Shown piece after piece: positions 37,639 through 48,734 of a DNA stretch of 64,000 nt; position 1 is the stretch's first letter, and every line of letters begins with the position of its first letter. A program made the position numbers and the translations under genes. The stretch comes from Mytilisepta virgata. Lineage: Eukaryota; Mollusca; Bivalvia; Mytilida; Mytilidae. The stretch lies in contig CM051511.1 in assembly GCA_028015205.1 (NCBI GenBank), forward strand, positions 37,411,204-37,475,203, written 5' to 3'. Under the pieces are notes generated by a model. It had not been told where the DNA came from and did no database searches. It saw nothing but the letters and a program-made list of their open reading frames with translations.

Positions 37639-37767
37639 GTAAATAAATAAAAAAATTTCAATTGATACACGTTTCTGGATTAACCTTTATCTGTAGCCAA
37701 AACTTTCCAAATTAAAAAAATAATCACCAAAACACTGTGATCACTACAACCAAACAGGCCTGAACAA

Positions 37768-38060
37768 TTCGACTTTGCCTGAGGGAGTTAAAACCACCTT
37801 AACATGTTAGCCAAAATCCAGACAAGATTGACTTTGCCTGAGGGAGTTGAAAACGCCTAAACATGTTAGCCAAAATCCATGCAAGGTCAACATTGCCTAA
37901 GGGAGTTGAAACCGCCTAAACAAGTTAGCGAAAATCCATGCAAGGTCGACTTTGCCTTAGGGAGTTGAAACTGCCTAGACAAGACAGTCAAAATCAAGGT
38001 AAGGTCAGCTTTGCCTAAGGGAGTTGAAACTGCCTAAACTAGTTAGCCAAAAGTCAGATT
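37768..38060. repeat. 59-bp tandem repeat (5 copies) in intron 4
   Basis: GGGAGTTGAAAC..CCTAAACA.GTTAGCCAAAATCCA units spaced exactly 59 bp apart, starting about 130 bp after exon 4. Confidence 0.85.
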
Positions 38061-38574
38061 ATAACCTATATTAATATTAATATGCACATTTCAATGTTAA
38101 TTTTTATCAGGTATGTTCATGACCAAAACTTTGGAAAGCCAAAAAAATAAACACCACATATTGTGAGGAATACATTGTACGACTAAACAGGTGAAAACAA
38201 GTTAGCTGATACAAATTTTGGTGTTTTCAAGAGTAGTTTAACCATACTTATGATTCAGATATCCATGAAGTAAAGAGTTATACACCATATTGTAATATGG
38301 CATTCTATTTATCGTCAAATGATATATTACCCGGTATATCCACTTTTTTGCACATGTGTATAGAGGGTTTTATGTAATTGCAAATTGTGCCAGCTAATCA
38401 TCTTTTTCCACACAAAATTGTTTACCATTACAAATAAATCATGCAATTAAACCATCGCTATCACTTAGTATGAAATATTAGAATATAAAGGCCGCGGTAT
38501 AAATGACTACAATACTATAGCTCCCATGAATTATTTCTTAAATTTACATATAATTATCTAATTTTCCGGTGCAG

Positions 38575-38732
38575 GAAATGGCAGTTATGTACCATCAAGT
38601 CCTAATTCTTCCTGTTATATACCCCCACCTCCTAATGGAACAGATGAGGAAACTTATGAAGAGAAGATGACAAAATATGCTATCTACTATGTTATCATTG
38701 GTGCAGCTGTACTGTTGGCTGGCTATTTACAG
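38575..38732 (+). CDS. ABCB1: ABCB1-like exon 5 (extracellular loop 1 and TM2 start)
   Basis: Residues 89-141. The first half is the large first extracellular loop, with three N-glycosylation sequons (Asn90-Gly-Ser, Asn99-Ser-Ser, Asn109-Gly-Thr) and a run of four prolines at 105-108. Human ABCB1 also has three sequons in this loop. The second half starts TM2 (YAIYYVIIGAAVLLAGYLQ). The acceptor is GGTGCAG and the donor CAG|GTATGT, ending in phase 0. Confidence 0.95.
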
Positions 38733-39028
38733 GTATGTTTCTGAAAAACAAAAGACTGTAGAATTCTGGAACAGACTTTCTGTCGCAGGGACATCTAGAC
38801 AGCTGGTCTTCTAGAAGAACTTCTATTGCAGGAACGCCAAGTGATCGTCAAAATCTGTTCTACAATGTAGTTATTGGTAGTTTAAGTTACTGTAGATTGT
38901 TCAAGTATAGAAAATTAAGAGTGCCATTATACCGTATATACGAGTTGGTATAGCTGATCATTACTATGAATATTTTTAATTAACAGTTATCATAACATAT
39001 TTACCAGTATTACATTGAATTATATATA

Positions 39029-39189
39029 GATTCTCCTTCAGGTACGAGCAAGTTATGGAATTTCTCCACCCGAGAGAGTTAAATTTTCGATTTTCAACAT
39101 GCGAGCCTTTAGCGAGCGTGTTAAAATCTAAAATTTAACTATTGAGGGTGGAGAAATTCCATAAATCACGAGTAAATTGAAGGAGAATC
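39029..39189. repeat. Inverted-repeat hairpin in intron 5
   Basis: Arms GATTCTCCTTCAGGTACGAG and CTCGTGATT-type complement, with TGGAATTTCTCCACCC / GGGTGGAGAAATTCCA. The loop region carries GCGAGCCTTTAGCGAGCGTG. Confidence 0.8.
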
Positions 39190-40055
39190 TGTTTCTAGTA
39201 TGATTTTCGACAAAAACCTCAAGAAAATGTTGTTGCAATGTAGTTTGTTTACATAGATTTCATTTGGGGACTTCTCTAGTTTATCGTTCCAATAACTGTA
39301 GAAAACAGGGTGGTAATTCCCACGTAGAAATTTAATCACCGGAAGTGGTAAAAAAATATTATGTATTTTTATGCCACCGATTAAACACGTCAAGAATAGG
39401 ATAAAAATATTTACATGTCAGACTATTGTAGTTTAATCAAAACTGCAATTGTTTGGGCTTTTTTAACTTGAAAATAAAGGGAAAATTCATGGGATGTTCA
39501 AAATGGTTCAAGCAATTGGTGGTGTTTGAGCATTCTGAGTTCAAGCTACTAAAGTTCAACTGTATGATCATGTGTTCAATTTAAATGGTCACAGGTCAGA
39601 TTTTAAATTGAAAAATTGTACAGGATGAGATCTTACTTAAAAAATCTCAGCTAAATATGGCAAATATTTCCACCATCTTCAAGAAAAGAAATAGTTCATC
39701 GAGGTATTCCATAAATGAGTGTGGGACAGGACGGGGGAAGAATATATTGAATACAGATTCTTTTATTTTTTTATTATTGGTTTTGAAGAATAAAAATACA
39801 GTCAACTCTCATTATGTCGAATCCATTGGGACCCGAAAATCTAGTTCGACTTAAGCAAAAATTTGAGATATCAGGAGTAAATTTGTATAGTTACTGCTGT
39901 TGAGTGTCCAAACAGATAATTTGAGTTACCTGGAATTTCGAGTTAAATGTGTTCGAGATAACGAGAGTCAACTGTATATACATGTATAATACACCGTGTG
40001 TTACAAAAAATGCACAGGTACCAATAATGTTATAATGTAAAGACGATATTTGCAG

Positions 40056-40189
40056 ATTGCATTATTTATGACGGCATGTGAAAGACAGGTGGATAAAATC
40101 AGGAAAAATTTCTTCCATGGAATATTAAGACAAGAAATAGGCTGGTTTGATAAACATCAGAGTGGTGAATTAACAACGAGACTTTCAGA
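40056..40189 (+). CDS. ABCB1: ABCB1-like exon 6 (TM2 end, intracellular loop 1)
   Basis: Residues 142-185 (plus two bases). It finishes TM2 and encodes the first intracellular coupling loop, with the family motifs RQEIGWFD and GELTTRLS that contact the nucleotide-binding domains. The acceptor is ATTTGCAG and the donor GA|GTAAGT, leaving phase 2. Confidence 0.95.
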
Positions 40190-40503
40190 GTAAGTTTTTC
40201 TATGATCTGTTGAATTGTAAATATGTAAGCGTACTTTTCTTCCGGTGCGCTAAAATGATTTATTATATGATATAGCCTAGCGTATTTCTTCCTTTAACTG
40301 TTTATGTTATTTCATTGGAAATAAAATTCTAGTTTAAAACAGTCATGGAATTTTTACCTTTGTGTATTTTTACCAAACGTAAAAAAGTATACTGCCGGAA
40401 AAGATCCACAGTTACAAATATACACCAGGCTAAATTGTTAGTTAGGAATTGCCAAGTAAATTTTATTTTTTTATTTTTTCAGTTCGAAATAGTTAGGTAT
40501 TAT

Positions 40504-41600
40504 TAGCTCACCTGTTCTAAAAGGACATGTGAGCTTTTGCCATCACTTGGCGTCCGTCCGTTCGTCGTAAACTTTTTCAAAGATCTTCTCCTCTGAAACC
40601 ACTGAACTTCGTCTGAATGATCCTTTGGGTATCTAGATTAAATTTTATGTTTTATTTTCTTGTCTGCCGAGAAACATGGCCTCCATGGCTAAAAATAGAA
40701 CATATCTTGAAAACTAAAGCAATTAAGACAAAACTGACAAGTAGTAAAAATGTTTATGAGGTCAAGATCTACCTGTCATAAAATTTTCAGAAGAATCGGT
40801 CAACCCATTTTTGGGTTATTGCTCCTGAATTGTTAATTTTAAGGCAATTTTGCAGTTTTAGCTTATTAGCTTGAATATTATTATAGATAAAGACAAACTG
40901 TATGCATCAAAAATGTTCAGCAAAGTAAGATCTATAAATAAATCAACATGACCAAAATTGTCGATTGATCCCTTATAGGCGTTTTTGCCCTTGAAGGATT
41001 ATTTACATGTAAACAGAAAATAATGGTCTGACATTGTCACAGATGTTTAGGGCATTACTTGAAATAAATTAAATGGTAGCTGTACAAGTAAAATGGAGAG
41101 TCAATGGTCAATGTCATTGAAAAATTCCATAGCAACAGATGAAAAGTCCTAGGAACCATATATATTTGCGTTAAGGATCTTATAATTTACGTGTACAAAC
41201 CAAAAAGAAAGGTGAAGGTCAAGGTCATTGCAAAAGTCCATAGCAACCGATGAAAAAGTCCCTAGCAACCATATATATTTGGGTTCAGGACCCTACAATT
41301 TACCTGTTCAAATTAAAATGGAAGGTCAAGAGTCAATGGCATTGAAAAAGTCACAGCAAACATATATATTTGGGTTAAGGACCTTATAATTTACCTGTAC
41401 AAGTCAAAAAGAAAGGTCAAGAGTCAATGCCATTGAAAAAGTCCCTAGCAATCACATCTATGTGGGTTCAGGATTCTATATTTTAGCTGCACATGTCAAT
41501 ATTAAGGACAAAATTGTGACGTTATACATTAAATAGCAAAAATAATCATTGATGCAAGATCTACTGGTACGCAAAAGATAACAGGTGAGCCTCTTGTTCT
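40504..41600 (+). repeat. GCTCACCTGG-family member with inner tandem units in intron 6
   Basis: Starts AGCTCACCTGTTCTAAAAGG and ends ACAGGTGAGCCTCTTGTT. It includes irregular units of about 90-115 bp at 41080-41480 (AAAGTCCCTAGCAACC ATATATATTTGGGTT). Confidence 0.7.
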
Positions 41601-41957
41601 AAAAACATATATAACAAAAAGCTACTGTCAGAATCGACAGTGCACTTCCCCCCCCCCCCACACACATTATGTTGGGACACTTACCCAATTCTAAAACCTT
41701 ATCACCAGTTTTAAGATGTTATGCAATCATTCTATGGAGAAATTAAATCAATATATCCAATGAAAAAAAGGTTGTAAAAGCAAGTTTAAATTCATCCCTG
41801 TGGGTGCCAAATTTTGAAAATCAAAATTCTAAAATCTTATTGCACATCAACATATGGTGTATGACAATACTGGCAAGAAATAAAATGCATAAATTGAAAA
41901 ATGAAAGAGGAGTTTACATCACAAGCTTAATTGACAATTTTCGAAATTTGACCCCTG

Positions 41958-42457
41958 TGGGAAATTTTTCTGCAACTACTGGGCCAATTGGAAAAAACCT
42001 TGGCATCAATGGTCCTGAGGTGGTCCTCTTTCAGAATTATATCCAATGACTCTGCCCATCATCCAAGATGGCCACCATAGCTGAACAAAGCTTAACATAG
42101 GACCCTTTTGGTAATTTAATAAAATATTTTTTTGTCTGAAACCACAATGCCAATTGGCACGAAAATTGGCTGCAATGGTCCTTATATTAGTTGGTCCTCT
42201 TTAAGAATTGTATCCGATTACCCCACCCGCTGTCCAAGATGGTCCCCAAAACCAAACATGTTCTAACATAGGACCTTCCTGGAAAATTCATTGAAAGATC
42301 TTTGTGTTTGAAACCAGTGAAAAATTTTGGAAAACCAGTGAGTCAATTGGAATTTGAGAACAATGTTCCAGACTGCCAGTCAAGATTGACATAGTCAAAA
42401 ATTTTGTTCTGCAAATTATTTCCAGGTGAGCGATACAGGCTCCTAGGAGCCTTTAAT
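41958..42457 (+). repeat. GCTCACCTGG-family fragment before the 94-bp array
   Basis: Internal units plus the end word CCAGGTGAGCGATACAGGCT; the start word is missing. Its end is followed directly by the first 94-bp unit that duplicates the exon 7 acceptor. Confidence 0.7.
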
Positions 42458-42461
42458 TTTA

Positions 42462-42793
42462 TTTTAATGATTTAGATAGAGTTTGAGAAGGAATAAGAGA
42501 CAAGTAAAGTTCAATGTTATAATTTAATAGATTTATTGAACACACTGCCTTCTTATTTCAATGATTTAGAGAGAGTACAAGAGGGAATAGGAGACAAGTT
42601 AAGTTCAATGTTATAATTTAATAGATTTATTGAACACACTGCCTTCTTATTTCAGTGATTTAGAGAGAGTACGAGAGGGAAGAGGAGTCAAGTTAAGTTC
42701 AATGTTATAATTTAATAGATTTATTGAACACACTGCCTTCTTATTTCAGTGATTTAGAGAGAGTACGAGAGGGAATAGGAGACAAGTTAAGTT
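42462..42793 (+). repeat. 94-bp tandem array duplicating the exon 7 acceptor
   Basis: TGATTTAGA occurs at 42468, 42562, 42656 and 42750, exactly 94 bp apart. Each unit has about 50 bases of intron (TGAACACACTGCCTTCTTAT) and the first 44 bases of exon 7. The copy at 42656 keeps an intact TTATTTCAG acceptor; the copy at 42562 has CAA in place of CAG, and the first is diverged. Use of the 42656 acceptor would meet a TAA after 18 codons. Confidence 0.95.
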
Positions 42794-42921
42794 TATTGCT
42801 ACAGTTTACAGCACAGTTCATAGCAGGGTTTGCTATCGGGTTTTGGAAAAGTTGGAGAATGACTTTAGTGATGATGTCACTAACTCCAATATTAGCAGTC
42901 CTAGGAGCATACTTTTCTACA
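42750..42921 (+). CDS. ABCB1: ABCB1-like exon 7 (TM3-TM4)
   Basis: Residues 186-243, covering the end of the coupling loop (GIGDKLSLLLQ) and the TM3-TM4 hairpin (FIAGFAIGFWKSW and LAVLGAYFST). The acceptor is TTATTTCAG and the donor ACA|GTAAGC, ending in phase 0. The first 44 bases of the exon plus about 50 bases of upstream intron, including the acceptor, are repeated upstream with a 94-bp period. The copy at 42750 is the one that continues into the coding sequence. Confidence 0.95.
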
Positions 42922-43277
42922 GTAAGCTTTCAGATAGTTTAGGCCATTGTTTAAAAATTACCAGGTTGTCAGAGACTTTTTAACCAATGTAAGGGACAGG
43001 TTTTAGATATTTTGCATTTATTAGACAATTTCTTTGAAATGTAAAAACACCTTAAAAAATGTAGAAATACATTGGAGTAGAGAATTTTGACATGAGTTGT
43101 CTCCCTCTTACAGCACAAAATTTGGAGTACCGGTAATTTTGATTTTCAGCCAATTTAGCTACTGTTGATAAAAATTATTTTAAAATTTCATGTAGATGTT
43201 AAATATTGTCAGTATTTTGTCTTTTATCACCTCTGCAGGAGTGTCTCCTTATTTTTTCATCAAAAGTAAAAAACTTA

Positions 43278-44160
43278 CTGTGGATTCATTAATATTCATT
43301 GTATACCAATTTTCGTGGTTTCATGGGTCCCAGTAAACCACGAATTTAAATATCCAACGAAAAATAATGTTTTTACTTGAGCTTACATGCACTCAAGTTT
43401 GAAACCACAGAGTTTTGATGTACCTATCCGAGACAACATTGAACAATTGCGTTTTTACAGCTTGTACTTGCATATTGACATATGATGAGTCAGCTATATC
43501 CACAGAGGATACAGTGTTTCATCTAATTTTGTCTTTGGTAACATATAAACGCTCAAACAATTTTCTTTAAAAATATTTAGACTGTCTAAATTGTCGCGGA
43601 ATTCACATCCGTTTTTTTTTTATTCAAACATTCAAGAAAAATAGTAATCCCAAGTAGGCCTAAACAATACAGACTTTCTCATAAATTACAGTAATAACAT
43701 CTTGTAAAAAGATAATAAAGCAGAAATTATTGAAATTATCGTAATCGGATTAAAAACTATGGATGTATATGCTCCGAGGTATTTGGTGACAAGTGATTGC
43801 AATTTTGTCAATATATATTTCACACCTGATTAACCTAACAAGTAGATAATTACAGATTTTGTTAATCTTGTTCAATTCATGACAAGCTTTGTTCTGTACA
43901 AAATTTGAAGAATCAGTTTGTTAAGACTTTTGCTCTATAAGTGCTTAAAATCAGTATTTTACCGTACAATATCAATTTCTGATCGGCACGTCTTGTCGCA
44001 TTTCATGATATCTGATGTGCCAAGCCACGAATTTCAGTATTTCAACAACTTTTTATATATTTTTTTCTAAGCCAGCAATCCACTAATTTACGTATCCCAC
44101 GAAATGTCTTTTTTTTACTATCCTCAAAATTGGTATTCATGAAAATAAATGAATCTACAG
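43278..44160. mobile_element. Mariner-like TIR element in intron 7
   Basis: TA on both sides; ends CTGTGGATTCATTAATATTC and AATAAATGAATCTACAG are inverted and extend to ATACCAATTTT. The element is 883 bp with no transposase frame. Confidence 0.75.
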
Positions 44161-44247
44161 TACATCACAGTTAAAACAGTGAAATCAGACTGAGTCGTCA
44201 GGAGACAAATCTCCACTGTTTATACTCTGTTTTTAGATGGTTTTTTT

Positions 44248-45206
44248 AGCTCACCTGACCCAAAGGGTCAAGTGAGCTATTCTCATCACTTGGCGTCTGT
44301 TTTCTGTCGTCGTCAACTTTTACAAAAATTTTCTCCTCTGAAACTTTTGGGCCAATTTGAACTAAACTTGGCCACATGCATCATTAGGGTATCTAGTTTA
44401 AAAAATATGTCCGATGACCCCACCTGCCAACCAACATGGCCGCCACAGCTGAACATAGTTTAACATAGGGCCCTACAGGAAAATTAATTGAAAACCACTT
44501 GATATATTGGAGCCAGACTTGGCAGCATTGGTCCTTAGGAGGTCCTTTTTCAGAAAAGTGTCTGATTTCATGGATTGTGAACCAAGGTGGCCACCACAGC
44601 AGAACTTAGTTTAACATAGGACTCTATGGGAAATTCACTCAAAAATCTTATTGTCTGAACCCACTATGCCAATAAGAATTAGACTTGGGAGCAATGGTCC
44701 TTAGATGGTCCTCTTTCAGAATTTTGTGCGATGACCCAGACTGTCAACCAAGATGGCCGCCACACACGAACCTAGTTTAACCTAGGGCCCTATGGAAAAA
44801 TTCCTTGAAAAATCTTCTTGTCTGAAACCACTTGACATATTGGAGCCAGACTTGGCAGCATTTGTCCTTAGGAGGTCCTCTTTCAGAAATGTGTCCGATC
44901 ACCTGGATTGTCAACCAAGATGGCTGCCACACCGAACTTTGTTAAATATAGGAAAATTCATTTATAATCTTGTCTGAAACCGCTTAGCCAGTCGGAACAA
45001 GACTTAGCAGAAATGGTCCTTAGATGGTTTTCTTTTAGAAATGTATTAGTTGACCTGGACTGTCAACCAAGATGACCGCCACAGCTGAAATTAGTGTAAC
45101 ATAGAATCCTATTGAAAAACCAGCCAAATTGACTGCAACACTTAAATTTTTAGGTCTGCTAAAGTTAAATCCAGGTGAGCGATACAGGCTCTTGAGAGCC
45201 TCTAGC
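44248..45206 (+). repeat. GCTCACCTGG-family member in intron 7
   Basis: Start AGCTCACCTGACCCAAAGGG and end CCAGGTGAGCGATACAGGCT, with about four internal units closely resembling those at 34857-36666. Confidence 0.8.
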
Positions 45207-45239
45207 TCTGTTAATACCTTTTATGGTAGTTTAGCATTT

Positions 45240-45365
45240 GAATTTGATCTTCCATGTTTTTGGTTTATTTTATTTAAGGCCTTGATCGCAACTGATGAGT
45301 CGTTAAAAATCAATGAAATGTGCACATCTTGTACATTATTATTCGTATCATGGAATATTAAACTG
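45240..45365 (+). repeat. Hammerhead-core SINE fragment upstream of exon 8
   Basis: GGCCTTGATCGCAACTGATGAGTC (split here as CTGATGAGTC at 45292) then AATGAAATGTGCACATCTTG. CTGATGA and GAAA are kept, but the GTC/GAC stem is lost. It ends about 60 bases before the exon 8 acceptor. Confidence 0.55.
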
Positions 45366-45422
45366 AAAAGATTACTCATGTTTACAGTAAATATTTGATA
45401 TATGACATCCTGTATATTTCAG

Positions 45423-45547
45423 CTTATTGGATCATATACTAAGAAAGAACAAGCACTGTATGCAGATGCAGGAAGTGTGGCAGAGGAAGTTATATCATGT
45501 GTTAAAACAGTAATGTCATTTAATGGACAAACACAGGAATATAAGCG
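45423..45547 (+). CDS. ABCB1: ABCB1-like exon 8 (intracellular loop 2)
   Basis: Residues 244-284 (plus two bases). It encodes the second intracellular loop with the family signature AEEVISCVKTVMSFNGQ, the helix that docks into the opposite nucleotide-binding domain. The acceptor is ATATTTCAG. The donor CG|GTAATA is weaker than its neighbours, leaving phase 2. A hammerhead-core SINE fragment ends about 60 bases upstream of the acceptor. Confidence 0.95.
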
Positions 45548-46064
45548 GTAATAAAAAACACAAATAAATTATCTGTCTTGACAAAGGGGAGATAATTAAT
45601 AGCCTCCATTTTGAAGTAGTTATCTCCTGTTTGACCTGATAAAGGGATAATTAATAGCTCCATTTTGATGCAATTATTCCCTATTTGCTGATGTTTGAGT
45701 TGTCTCCCATATACACGAGTTGTCTTTCTTAGCAGAAGGTGTCATATATAACACAACTTGGATTTCATGTACATAGGTCTTTGTATTGTTTGGTTAGAGA
45801 ACTAAATTACAGACTCAGATTTTCTTTTCTATCAAACGGTAAGAGACACACCAAATAGTGGAAGAGAAAATATCTTTTTAAATCAGTGGCAGTTGGACAA
45901 TAATGTCTGAAACAAAATAGATAAAAAGGAATATGAACACTTTTCGGCTGGATTGCACAAGTTTATGGTGAATGTTGGATGTCGGGTAGGTAGGCAAATG
46001 GATGGGGGATGGGGGCCGGGAAATATGGTGCCTATACTCAAATAGTTTGATTATTTATTTTTAG

Positions 46065-46181
46065 ATATCATAAAGCATTGAAAGATACATTAAGATTGGG
46101 TATAAAGAAATCCATAGTAACAGGTCTAATGACGGGAACTGTATATTTTGTTATGTTTGGAGATTATGCCTTGTCTTTTTG
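46065..46181 (+). CDS. ABCB1: ABCB1-like exon 9 (TM5)
   Basis: Residues 285-323 (plus two bases). It ends intracellular loop 2 (LGIKKSIVTG) and encodes TM5 up to YALSFW. The acceptor is TATTTTTAG. The donor TG|GTGAGT is itself the first unit of an eleven-copy 30-bp minisatellite. Reading past the donor gives TGG then an immediate TGA (46183-46185), so use of any downstream copy would truncate the protein before NBD1. Confidence 0.95.
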
Positions 46182-46500
46182 GTGAGTACACAAAATATAA
46201 ACTGCTCTCTGGTGAGTACACAAAATATAAACTGCTTTCTGGTGAGTATACAAAATATAAACTGCTTTCTGGTGAGTACACAAAATATAAACTGCTTTCT
46301 GGTGAGTATACAAAATATAAACTGCTTTCTGGTGATTATACAAAATATAAACTGCTTTCTGGTGAGTACACAAAATATAAACTGCTTTTTGGTGATTATA
46401 CAAAATATAAACTGCTTTCTGGTGAGTACACAAAATATAAACTGCTTTTTGGTGATTATACAAAATATAAACTGCTTTCTGGTGAGTACACAAAATATAA
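46175..46500 (+). repeat. 30-bp minisatellite built on the exon 9 splice donor (11 copies)
   Basis: GGTG units start at 46181, 46211, 46241 and so on to 46481, each followed by CAAAATATAAACTG. Eight copies (including the true donor) read GTGAGT and three (46332, 46392, 46452) read GTGATT. Long open frames on both strands here are a trivial result of a unit length divisible by three. Confidence 0.97.
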
Positions 46501-46555
46501 AGAATTCTTCTGTATCCACTGTATGTGGTTGGCTCTTTCTTACATTGTGGATGAG

Positions 46556-46740
46556 CTGTCTAGGTTGGTCGAAATAACTACTGATGATCACTAACATGTC
46601 AATGCTGAGTTTGTGAGTTTGAATCAGCTCATGGAGAGGTGTGTTTGGCTACAAATTACTTAACAAGGATTGCCAGTTTTGCTGTTGTTCTTCTCCCTAG
46701 GTACTCTGACTTCTTCCACCCAGAAAATTTATCCATCACA
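46556..46740 (+). repeat. Second SINE family, plus copy
   Basis: Contains GTGAGTTTGAATCAGCTCAT (B-box-like), CAAGGATTGCCAGTTTTGC and TTCTCCCTAGGTACTCTGAC, matching the minus-strand copy at 32630-32790. It is followed by a C run and an A7C repeat (46776-46850). Confidence 0.5.
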
Positions 46741-47067
46741 ATATAGCCAGTCGTGCTGAAAGTGGCATAAAAGCCCCCCCCCCCCCCCCCAAAAAAAAAA
46801 AAAAACAAAAAAACAAAAAAACAAAAAAACAAAAAAACAAAAAAAACAAACCAAAGCCTACACTGATAAATATTATAATCTTTTTATGATATACAATTAT
46901 GAGTGAGGTAAAATTTCTCAAAAAGGGAAGATGTGCAGTAGAAATTAAACCTGCAGCAAAATTAATCTTTACATGATTGAATTATTAAAGATTGATAAAC
47001 AGGATAATCATGTCAAAGAAAGCATTGATGAAAAAAGATTTTGATGTGGATTTTATATTTGTTGTAG

Positions 47068-47143
47068 GTATGGTAATGAGCAGGTTAAAGAATACATAAC
47101 ATCTTGTACAGAGAAAGGAATTACACCAGGAACTGTATTAACA
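47068..47143 (+). CDS. ABCB1: ABCB1-like exon 10 (extracellular loop 3, TM6 start)
   Basis: Residues 324-349. It encodes the short extracellular loop between TM5 and TM6 (YGNEQVKEYITSC...) and the start of TM6 (GTVLT). The acceptor is TTGTTGTAG. The donor ACA|GTTAGT is non-consensus at +3 but acceptable, ending in phase 0. A 65-bp inverted-repeat hairpin begins about 34 bases into the following intron. Confidence 0.93.
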
Positions 47144-47177
47144 GTTAGTATAATTATAGTAATATACAATACATAGT

Positions 47178-47242
47178 CATTGTCAGAAAATATAAAATTT
47201 ATTTGGGCGAGCTTTAGTGAATTTATATTTTCTGACAATGAC
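47178..47242. repeat. Inverted-repeat hairpin just after exon 10
   Basis: TCATTGTCAGAAAATATAAA and its complement flank a short loop with GGGCGAGCTTTAG. It begins about 34 bases after the exon 10 donor. Confidence 0.85.
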
Positions 47243-47827
47243 TTTGTATTGTCTTTATCCTGCAGTCCCCTTTAGATGCATAAAATGCCTTAAAATTATG
47301 TTTGAAGTTGAAATTCAACGAAAGTGAAAACGCAGGAAACGCCACGACGTCATCTGGTACATTCGCTACGCTCCTCACGCTCTTCATGTAAACAAGTACC
47401 AGTAGACTTTATTAGGTCATTGACCTAATACGACTAAAATTTATTCTACCCCTGTTATTAGACCGGAAATGGCTTGATTGCAGGATAAAAGAATTTATTG
47501 ACACAGCAGTGGTTTGGGTATGCATAGAATGGAAGCACATGCTTACACACCTTTGAAAAGAGAAATGTTTAGCACATCAAGGCATTTAGCAGTAAAAAAA
47601 AAACACTGGCTAGCTACTGGTTGACTCAGTCTTGGATGAGGTGACAAGTCTTAATACTTATATAATAATTACTTATGCAGAGGGCATTATCATGAAACAT
47701 AGACAGCCCTTGGGACAGTGGTATTGACTTCCACACTAATAATGCCCTTACCTGTGGCTCAGGCATTATCAGTGTTCAGGTTTCAGTTAATACTTCTGTC
47801 CCTTGGGCATATATATTTCATGATAAT

Positions 47828-48170
47828 AGGTTCCTACACGAGTTCAAGGTGAAAGCTGGAAAATCTTTAACAAGTTTTTAAGATTCATGTCTTCACTGAG
47901 TGGAGCACAATTGAACGAGGGAAAAGATGCTGAATTTTAAAAACAAGTTGAAAATTTTCCAGTTTTGAACGAGTATAAGTACCTATTTCTTGTGTAAATA
48001 CTCGATTTTTAGATTTCCTCTACCTAGGTAAATTCATTGAGAACAATCGACGAAGTTAAATAACGTTACGCCTGATAGGTCAAAAGGTATGACAAAAGAA
48101 TTCTTATTGGACGTCACGATCTGCCATGGGTCATCTCCCACTGAAAACAGCCATTTAAGGAAGAATAATA
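47828..48170 (+). repeat. CACGAGTTC-family repeat in intron 10
   Basis: A block with GGTTCCTACACGAGTTCAAG, ATTCATGTCTTCACTGAGTG, AACGAGTATAAGTACCTATT and GGGTCATCTCCCACTGAAAA. The same block occurs in opposite orientation at 63190-63625 in intron 19. Confidence 0.75.
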
Positions 48171-48620
48171 TTGACCGAAATATTGATAATGACCAAGCTG
48201 GAATCGAGGGTATTATACTACTCTCCCTAAGGCAGTTTGTTTATCATTGATAATGCTCCCTTTGTAAGTAACTGTTGTGTTTATTTCATAGAAGAAACCA
48301 ACAATTTTGAAACAAATGAGTGCTGAAATTGGGTTTACAATAGGAAAAAAGGCATTTTTACATTAACAACTGTACTTTTAAAAGGGGCACAACTCTAATT
48401 AGATCTGAGCATTAATTTTATTGCTCATTTATTATGTAACCATTTAAACTGTAAAATTTTATAGCAGTAGTATTATTCATGATATTGGAACAAGTGATAT
48501 CGCTGCATTCAGGATACTGACTGATTCACTTTCGTACCCTGATAATATGAATATCATGTGATGTATAAAAACCAATGAAACATTTTCAAACAAACTTGAT
48601 ATGAAGTTATATATTTACAG

Positions 48621-48734
48621 GTGTTTTTCTGTGTAATGATAGGAAGTTTCTCACTCGGTAATGCAACACCAAACATTGCAGCCTTGTTTGGAGCAAAGGG
48701 TGCAGCAGCTGTTATATATGACATCATAGATAGG
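48621..48734 (+). CDS. ABCB1: ABCB1-like exon 11 (TM6 and link to NBD1)
   Basis: Residues 350-387. It completes TM6 (VFFCVMIGSFSLGNATPNI), a helix lining the drug pocket, then the conserved GAAAVIYDIIDR helix that leads to NBD1. The acceptor is TATTTACAG and the donor AGG|GTAGGT, phase 0 on both sides. Confidence 0.95.

Noticed and set aside
37768..38060. CRISPR-like array
   Set aside because: The 59-bp units are contiguous without unique spacers, and the genome is eukaryotic.
46148..46597. Overlapping 109-148-codon open frames on both strands
   Set aside because: They are translations of the 30-bp minisatellite; a unit divisible by three stays open by default, and the true exon 9 frame stops at TGA 46183.
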